Assembly (NCBI GenBank): GCA_003132645.1
Contig: PKYM01000044.1
Coordinates: 2,531 to 13,058 of the forward strand
Source: Actinomycetota bacterium
GTDB lineage: Bacteria; Actinomycetota; Thermoleophilia; UBA2241
Length of the DNA: 10,528 nt
Direction of reading: 5' to 3'
In this document: piece after piece, positions 6,773 to 10,528 of the stretch
How the letters are laid out: each line of letters begins with the position of its first letter
How positions within the stretch are numbered: the first letter of the stretch is position 1
The notes under the pieces: model-generated
Seen by the model: the letters and a program-made list of their open reading frames with translations, nothing else
Databases searched by the model: none
Told to the model about the DNA's origin: nothing
Program-made: the position numbers and the translations under genes

Positions 6773-6788
6773 CTTGTCAAGGGACAAG
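6773..6788 (-). terminator. Short inverted repeat just after the ychF stop
   Basis: CTTGTC (6773-6778) and GACAAG (6783-6788) form a 6-bp stem with a 4-base loop, starting 3 bases beyond the ychF stop codon. No T run follows on the minus strand, so it is at best a weak or factor-assisted terminator or a 3'-end protector. Confidence 0.3.
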
Positions 6789-6791
6789 CAT

Positions 6792-7874
6792 CTAGGCCGT
6801 GTGGCGGAAGTTCATGACGTCGCCGTCGGCGACCACGTAGTCGCGGCCCTCGATGCGCAGCACGCCCTTGTCGCGGGCGTGGGCGAACGAGCCGCACGAG
6901 AAGAGCTCGTCGATCGGCACGACCTCGGCGCGCACGAACTTCTTCTGGATGTCGCCGTGGATGCGACCGGCGGCCTGCCAGGCGGTCCAGCCGCGCGGCA
7001 GCTGCCAGGCGCGGCTCTCGCTCGATTTGAAGTCGCCGGTGAAGAAGGTGATGTAGCCCAGCACGCCATAGCAGCCGGCGATCACGGTGTCGACGCCGCC
7101 GACGGGTACGCCGAGCTCGGCGCGAAACTCGGCCGCTTCGTCTGGTTCGAGTTCGGCGAGCTCGACTTCGAGCCGGGCCGCCAGGGCGACGCTGCCGTCG
7201 CCGCGCTCGAGGGCCCAAGCCGTCAGCGCGGCCCCCGCGTCGAGGTGCGACTCGTCGGCGTTCAGCACGAACAGCACCGGCCGTTCGGTCACCAGCGCGA
7301 GGTCGCGCAGGAGCGGCTCGTCGTCGGCGCCACGGGCGATCTCGCGGGCGCGCCGGCCCTCGCCCAGCTCGGTCGCGAAGCGCTCGAGCAAGACCATCTC
7401 CTTCTGCACCTGGCGGTCGCCGGCGCGTACGGCCTTGGCGGTCTTGTCGCGCCGCCGCTCGACCAGCTCGAGGTCGCTCAGGATGAGCTCGGTCTCGACG
7501 GCCTCGACGTCGGCCACAGGGTCGATCGTGGCGCGGGGAAAGGCGACCTCGGGATTGTCGAAGGCGCGCACGACGTGGGCCACGGCGTCGACCTCGCGGA
7601 TGTCGGACAGAAAGCGGCTGCCCAGGCCCTGGCTGTGCTCACTACCACCGGCCAGGCCGGGGATGTCGACGACCTCGATCGTGGCGTGCACCTCGCGCGG
7701 CGTCTGCAGGACCTCGTTCAAGCGGTCGAGGCGCGCGTCGGGGACCGCCACCACGCCGTGGTTGGCTTCGGCCGAGCTGAACGCATAGGCCGTCGCCAGC
7801 GCGCCGGCGTGAGTGAGCGCGTTGAACACGGTGGTCTTGCCCGCGTTGGGCAAGCCGACGATGCCGAGCTTCAT
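6792..7874 (-). CDS. ychF: Ribosome-binding P-loop ATPase YchF (EngD/Ola1 family)
   Basis: The 360-residue length is the family norm. The G1 P-loop is GLPNAGKTT (7-15), the G3 motif DIPGLAGGSEHSQGLG (70-85), and the G4 position reads NADE (205-208), the N-x-x-E pattern that shifts this Obg-related family from GTP towards ATP. A coiled middle region (about 125-180) precedes the C-terminal TGS domain (about 275-358) with TAWQAAGRIHGDIQKKF and the family ending VVADGDVMNF. YchF is a near-universal cytoplasmic ATPase that associates with ribosomes and has been linked to translation and oxidative-stress responses. It lies 24 bases downstream of the PAP2 gene and is probably co-transcribed with it. 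No good Shine-Dalgarno sequence precedes the ATG, but a six-codon ORF (7891-7871) ends overlapping it as ATGA. Confidence 0.97.
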   Translation of the reverse strand: MKLGIVGLPNAGKTTVFNALTHAGALATAYAFSSAEANHGVVAVPDARLDRLNEVLQTPREVHATIEVVDIPGLAGGSEHSQGLGSRFLSDIREVDAVAHVVRAFDNPEVAFPRATIDPVADVEAVETELILSDLELVERRRDKTAKAVRAGDRQVQKEMVLLERFATELGEGRRAREIARGADDEPLLRDLALVTERPVLFVLNADESHLDAGAALTAWALERGDGSVALAARLEVELAELEPDEAAEFRAELGVPVGGVDTVIAGCYGVLGYITFFTGDFKSSESRAWQLPRGWTAWQAAGRIHGDIQKKFVRAEVVPIDELFSCGSFAHARDKGVLRIEGRDYVVADGDVMNFRHTA

Positions 7875-7909
7875 GAGGCCACCAGCTTCATGACTGCACT
7901 ATAGCTTCA
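7867..7909 (-). repeat. Three copies of TGAAGCT around the PAP2 stop and ychF start
   Basis: AGCTTCA occurs at 7867-7873, 7884-7890 and 7903-7909, that is TGAAGCT on the minus strand with steps of 17 and 19 bases. The copies cover the end of the PAP2 gene, the gap and the ychF start codon. The middle copy starts a six-codon ORF (7891-7871, MKLVAS) whose TGA overlaps the ychF ATG. This may be a local duplication or a small coupling leader. Confidence 0.4.
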
Positions 7910-8543
7910 CGAGGGTGATGTAGGGCAACCCCAGCACGAGGCCCAGACAGACGCCGACCAGCACGTCGGCCAGATAATGGACGCGCAGATAGACGCGGCT
8001 GGCCGTGAGGACCACGGCCAGCGCTACGAAGGCCGGCCACAGGGTCGGGTAGAGGACGCTCATGGTCAGGGCGCCGACCGTGCTCATGCTGGCGTGCGAC
8101 GACGGAAACGAGGGGGACAGCGGCAGGGGGATGTGGGCTTTCGCCTTGGGGTCGCGTTCGGGTGGGCGCTGCCGTCGCACGGTGAGCTTGACGAGGAATG
8201 TGAGCCACTCGGTAGCGAGCACCGCGCCGGCCACGTAGATGAACCGCCGGCCTGAGAAGCCGCCCGCGCCGGCTCCGGCGCCGACCGCCGCCAGCACGAC
8301 CCAGACGACGCCGTAGTTGCCGGTCAGCGAGATCGCGCCGAGCGGCAGGGTGAACCAGCGCGGGTGCGGCCAGCGGCCGGCGATCACCGCGGACACGGCT
8401 CGGTCACCGCTTGCGAGGCGCTGCAGCAGGCCGGGGCTGCTCAGCGGATCGGGGTCTGGGCCGTGGCCTTGCCCGGGGCCGGCGGGGGTATCGTCCGCGC
8501 CGGCGGGGGGACCCGCGGGAGGTGGCGTCATGAGATCGGGCAT
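7899..8543 (-). CDS. PAP2-superfamily membrane phosphatase
   Basis: The 214-residue protein carries all three phosphatase signature blocks: K-x6-RP as KLTVRRQRP (119-127), PSSH (147-150), and SR-x5-H-x3-D (S182, R183, H189, D193). H150 and H189 are the expected catalytic pair, acting on lipid phosphates such as phosphatidate, phosphatidylglycerophosphate or undecaprenyl pyrophosphate. Several hydrophobic segments (about 66-92, 100-118, 152-165, 168-181 and 193-212) make it an inner-membrane protein. The first 40 or so residues are Pro/Gly/Ala-rich and probably disordered. ATG 8543 is used here; the in-frame ATG 8531 is an alternative. No Shine-Dalgarno sequence precedes either, and a possible -10 close by suggests a very short leader. 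It is divergent from the ACT gene and upstream of ychF. The substrate is not determinable. Confidence 0.9.
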   Translation of the reverse strand: MPDLMTPPPAGPPAGADDTPAGPGQGHGPDPDPLSSPGLLQRLASGDRAVSAVIAGRWPHPRWFTLPLGAISLTGNYGVVWVVLAAVGAGAGAGGFSGRRFIYVAGAVLATEWLTFLVKLTVRRQRPPERDPKAKAHIPLPLSPSFPSSHASMSTVGALTMSVLYPTLWPAFVALAVVLTASRVYLRVHYLADVLVGVCLGLVLGLPYITLVKL

Positions 8544-8558
8544 CGAAGACTACCGTTC

Positions 8559-8566
8559 AGTATACT
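8559..8566. promoter_or_regulatory. Palindromic AGTATACT core, candidate bidirectional -10 element
   Basis: In a very GC-rich setting, AGTATACT places TATACT on both strands (+ 8561-8566; - 8564-8559), between the divergent PAP2 and ACT-domain genes. On the plus strand it would start a transcript near 8573, leaving a short leader with a Shine-Dalgarno sequence before GTG 8605. On the minus strand it would start near 8552, about ten bases before the PAP2 ATG. No convincing -35 hexamer was found at standard spacing on either strand. Confidence 0.4.
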
Positions 8567-8604
8567 ATCGGCCTGACTTGCCCCTCCTCACAGGTGAGGT
8601 CGCA

Positions 8605-8895
8605 GTGCCCGACAAGCCGCCCCGCACGAGTGTCATCGTCACCGCCCTCGGCCCCGACAAACACGGCCTGCTGGCGGCCGTCGCCACGACCGTCGCCGCC
8701 TGCGACGCCAACGTCGACGACGTCAGCCAGACCGTCACGGGCGGCATGTTCACGATGATCATGTTCGTGTCGTTCGCCGAGGGGGAGCTTACGTTGGCCG
8801 GCCTGCAGGAGGCGCTGGCCAGGACGGGTGTCGAGACCGGTCTGCAGATCACCGTGCAGCACGAAGACATCTTCCGCTTCATGCATCGCGTCTAG
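8605..8895 (+). CDS. UPF0237 family ACT-domain protein
   Basis: This 96-residue protein is a single ACT domain of the UPF0237 type. It opens with the strand SVIVTALGPDKHGLLAAVATTVA (residues 9-31), which holds the family G-x-D-x-x-G-L turn, continues with NVDDVSQTVTGGMFTMIMFV (36-55) and ends with VQHEDIFRFMHRV, the family's conserved C-terminus. ACT domains usually bind amino acids or similar small ligands as dimers; no ligand is known for this family. GTG 8605 is chosen because the domain begins at once, the length matches the family (about 90 residues), and GAGG lies 5 bases upstream. ATG 8530, with a GGAGG 7 bases upstream, would add 25 residues but lies upstream of the likely promoter. 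The next gene, 14 bases on, is its usual partner UPF0210. Confidence 0.9.
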   Translation: MPDKPPRTSVIVTALGPDKHGLLAAVATTVAACDANVDDVSQTVTGGMFTMIMFVSFAEGELTLAGLQEALARTGVETGLQITVQHEDIFRFMHRV

Positions 8896-8909
8896 CGGCG
8901 CCGGCTGCC

Positions 8910-10274
8910 ATGGTCTTCATCACCAACGAAGAGATCCTCGAGACCGTCCGCATGATCCAGGACGAGAACCTCGACGTGCGGGCCGTCACCATGGGCATCT
9001 CGCTCGGCGACTGCGCTTCGCGCGACGTCGATCGGGTCTGCGAGCGCGTGCACGACAAGATCGTCGCCCGGGCCGGCCGGCTCGTGCCGGTGGCGCGCGA
9101 GATCCAGGAGAAGTACGGCGTGCCGATCGTCAATCGCCGGGTGTCGGTGACGCCGATCGCCGGCGTTCTCGCGGCCGGCGGCAGCGACGCCTTCGTAAAG
9201 CTCGCCCACGCCCTCGACGCGGCCGCCGGCGAGATCGGCATCGACTTCGTGGGCGGCTTCTCGGCGCTCGTCCAGAAGGGTTTCACCCGGCGCGACGTCG
9301 CCCTGATCGACGCCATCCCCCAGGCCATCGCCGAAACGCGGCGCGTCTGCTCGTCGGTCAACGTGGCCTCCACCCGGGCCGGCATCAACATGGACGCCGT
9401 GGTGAAGATGGCCGAGGTGCTGCTCGACGTTGCGGGGCGCACGGCCGCCCACGACTCGATCGGCGCCGCCAAGATCGTCACCTTCTGCAACGTGCCCGAG
9501 GACAATCCCTTCATGGCCGGCGCGCTGCACGGCAGCGGCGAGCCCGAGGTGAGCATCAACGTGGGCATCTCGGGGCCGGGGGTCATCCGCAACGTGGTTG
9601 CGGGCCACCCCGACCTGTCGTTCACCGATCTCGCCGACCTGATCAAGCGCACGGCCTTCAAGATCACCCGCGTGGGCGAGCTCGTGGCCCGCGAGGCCGC
9701 CGAGATGCTCGGCGCGCAGATGGGCATCATCGACCTCTCGCTGGCGCCCTCGCCGGCGATCGGCGACTCGGTGGCGGAGATCCTCGAGAGCATGGGTCTG
9801 GCGCGCACCGGCGCGCCGGGCACCACGGCCGCGCTGGCCATGTTGAACGACGCCGTCAAGAAGGGCGGCATCATGGCCACCTCCTCGACCGGCGGGCTGT
9901 CGGGCGCCTTCATCCCGGTGAGCGAGGACGTCGGCATGGCGCGGGCCGCCGCCGAAGGCGTGCTTTCCATCGAAAAGCTCGAGGCGATGACGGCCGTCTG
10001 CTCGCTGGGCCTCGACATGATCGTGGTACCGGGCGACACCTCGCGCGACGCCCTGGCCGGCACGATCGCCGACGTCATGGCGATCGGCATGATCAACGCC
10101 AAGACGACGGGCGCTCGCCTCATTCCGGCGGCCGGCAAGGTGGTCGGCGACTGGGTCGAGCTCGGCGGGCTCTTCGGGGCCGCGCCGGTCATGCCGCTGA
10201 GCGCCGCCGGCAACGAAGCTTTCATGGCCCGCGGCGGGCGCATCCCGGCGCCGCTGCAGAGCCTGACAAACTAG
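8910..10274 (+). CDS. UPF0210 (DUF711) family protein, PFL-like fold
   Basis: The 454 residues match the usual UPF0210 length and opening: ITNEEILETVRMIQDENLDV then RAVTMGISLGDCA, with further conserved text VNRRVSVTPIAGV, GIDFVGGFSALVQKG and SSVNVASTRAGINMDAV. Later blocks include GAAKIVTFCNVPEDNPFMAGA, SINVGISGPGV and AMTAVCSLGLDMIVVPGD. The family is called PFL-like because its barrel resembles pyruvate formate-lyase, but no glycyl-radical motif is present, so no such activity should be assumed. It is cytoplasmic, with no signal peptide or membrane segment. The gene starts 14 bases after the ACT-domain gene with a poor Shine-Dalgarno sequence, which suggests coupled translation. The pairing is widely conserved and suggests that the ACT protein senses or regulates for this one. 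The biochemical function is not established. Confidence 0.93.
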   Translation: MVFITNEEILETVRMIQDENLDVRAVTMGISLGDCASRDVDRVCERVHDKIVARAGRLVPVAREIQEKYGVPIVNRRVSVTPIAGVLAAGGSDAFVKLAHALDAAAGEIGIDFVGGFSALVQKGFTRRDVALIDAIPQAIAETRRVCSSVNVASTRAGINMDAVVKMAEVLLDVAGRTAAHDSIGAAKIVTFCNVPEDNPFMAGALHGSGEPEVSINVGISGPGVIRNVVAGHPDLSFTDLADLIKRTAFKITRVGELVAREAAEMLGAQMGIIDLSLAPSPAIGDSVAEILESMGLARTGAPGTTAALAMLNDAVKKGGIMATSSTGGLSGAFIPVSEDVGMARAAAEGVLSIEKLEAMTAVCSLGLDMIVVPGDTSRDALAGTIADVMAIGMINAKTTGARLIPAAGKVVGDWVELGGLFGAAPVMPLSAAGNEAFMARGGRIPAPLQSLTN

Positions 10275-10285
10275 CGCGCGAACGA

Positions 10286-10307
10286 CGCCGCGTCGGGCGC
10301 AGCGGCG
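10286..10307. terminator. GC-rich inverted repeat between convergent genes
   Basis: CGCCGC (10286-10291) pairs with GCGGCG (10302-10307) across a 10-base loop, 11 bases past the UPF0210 stop and before the convergent gene's 3' end. No T tract follows on either strand. It could serve as a shared termination structure, but GC-rich sequence makes chance stems common. Confidence 0.25.
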
Positions 10308-10342
10308 GCGCAAGTCCCGCGATTCGGCTCTTCTGGGCTCTC

Positions 10343-10528
10343 CTACGCCTGCAGTTCGGCGAGCAGCGCCTTCACGGTGGCGAGTCTGTCGTCGAGCCCC
10401 AGGGCCGCGCTGGCCTTCTCGGCCTCTGTGAGCTGGAGGATGGCGTCGAGGATCTGACCCTGGGCATGGCACGCTTTGGCCAGCTCGATCTCGTCGTCGA
10501 CGAGCTGGGTGAGCAGGTCGCGCACGTC
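10343..10528 (-). CDS. C-terminal fragment of an unidentified helical protein (cut by window edge)
   Basis: The minus-strand frame is open from the window end to a TAG at 10345-10343, giving 61 residues. It begins DVRDLLTQLVDDEIELAKAC and continues with AILQLTEAEKASAALGLDD, ending VKALLAELQA. The composition is strongly helical. The spacing of small and hydrophobic residues around ALGLDDRLATVKALLAEL vaguely recalls a TPR or helical-hairpin tail, which is only an impression. The GTG at 10525 is one codon from the edge and unlikely to be the start. It is convergent with UPF0210, with 68 bases between the stops. Confidence 0.55.
   Translation of the reverse strand, partial: DVRDLLTQLVDDEIELAKACHAQGQILDAILQLTEAEKASAALGLDDRLATVKALLAELQA

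Larger units (their letters stand above)
6430..6791. other. Intergenic region between ychF and the methyltransferase cluster
   Basis: This 362-base gap should hold the cluster promoter, but no convincing -35/-10 pair was found on the minus strand. It contains a hairpin next to the methyltransferase start (6433-6453), a weak inverted repeat AAGCG/CGCTT (6492-6496 and 6504-6508), a coding-like stretch on the minus strand (6562-6765), short direct repeats (GGTCCGG at 6715 and 6724; ATCTTCCG at 6737 and 6751) and an inverted repeat just past the ychF stop (6773-6788). A TTGACA on the minus strand (6780-6775) has no -10 partner. Confidence 0.6.

Noticed and set aside
6775..6780. TTGACA on the minus strand as a -35 box for the methyltransferase cluster
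   Set aside because: No -10-like hexamer lies 16-18 bases downstream, it sits in a small inverted repeat, and it is about 350 bases from the start.
6454..6817. Plus-strand ORFs in the ychF-methyltransferase gap
   Set aside because: They run into the antisense of the ychF 3' end, have no convincing ribosome binding site and match no family known to me.
8530..8604. ATG 8530 start for the ACT-domain gene, with GGAGG upstream
   Set aside because: It adds 25 residues not expected for the family, precedes the likely promoter core and overlaps the PAP2 start; GTG 8605 has its own ribosome binding site. Not fully excluded.
8892..10472. Long open frames antisense to UPF0210 (526 and 454 residues)
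   Set aside because: They are artefacts of GC-rich codons opposite a clearly recognised conserved gene, with low-complexity translations.

Overview
The window comes from a high-GC bacterium with strongly GC-biased third codon positions, which produces very long antisense and out-of-frame shadow ORFs. A tandem-GNAT, MshD-like acetyltransferase, frequent GTG starts and the codon bias fit an actinobacterium. That placement is an inference, and nothing in the window fixes the lineage.

Layout. Bases 1-540 (+) are the C-terminal half of a class I/II PLP aminotransferase. It ends convergently on a minus-strand cluster that reads right to left: two tandem MttB-superfamily methyltransferases (6429-5011 and 5014-3590, overlapping at GTGA), a family-5 extracellular solute-binding protein (3491-1662), and a tandem-GNAT acetyltransferase (1657-674) starting 4 nt after the binding-protein stop. 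A 362-base gap (6430-6791) with a coding-like remnant separates this cluster from a second minus-strand pair, a PAP2-type membrane phosphatase (8543-7899) and the conserved P-loop NTPase YchF (7874-6792). A 61-base divergent region (8544-8604) with a palindromic AGTATACT core precedes a plus-strand pair of conserved unknown function: a UPF0237 ACT-domain protein (8605-8895) and a UPF0210/DUF711 'PFL-like' protein (8910-10274). A minus-strand C-terminal gene fragment (10343-10528) closes the window.

How the genes may work together. The two MttB-like proteins are non-pyrrolysine members: both read through the catalytic region with ordinary codons. Relatives such as glycine betaine methyltransferase (MtgB) demethylate quaternary amines by passing a methyl group to a corrinoid protein. 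Coupled with a membrane-tethered substrate-binding protein, the cluster may take up and demethylate a methylated amine or a related compound. No corrinoid protein, corrinoid:tetrahydrofolate methyltransferase or ABC permease is present, so the substrate and partners remain open. This cluster is the best candidate here for an undescribed system. The UPF0237/UPF0210 pair is a second conserved but functionally unassigned unit.

No tRNA, rRNA, CRISPR array, insertion sequence or phage gene was recognised.
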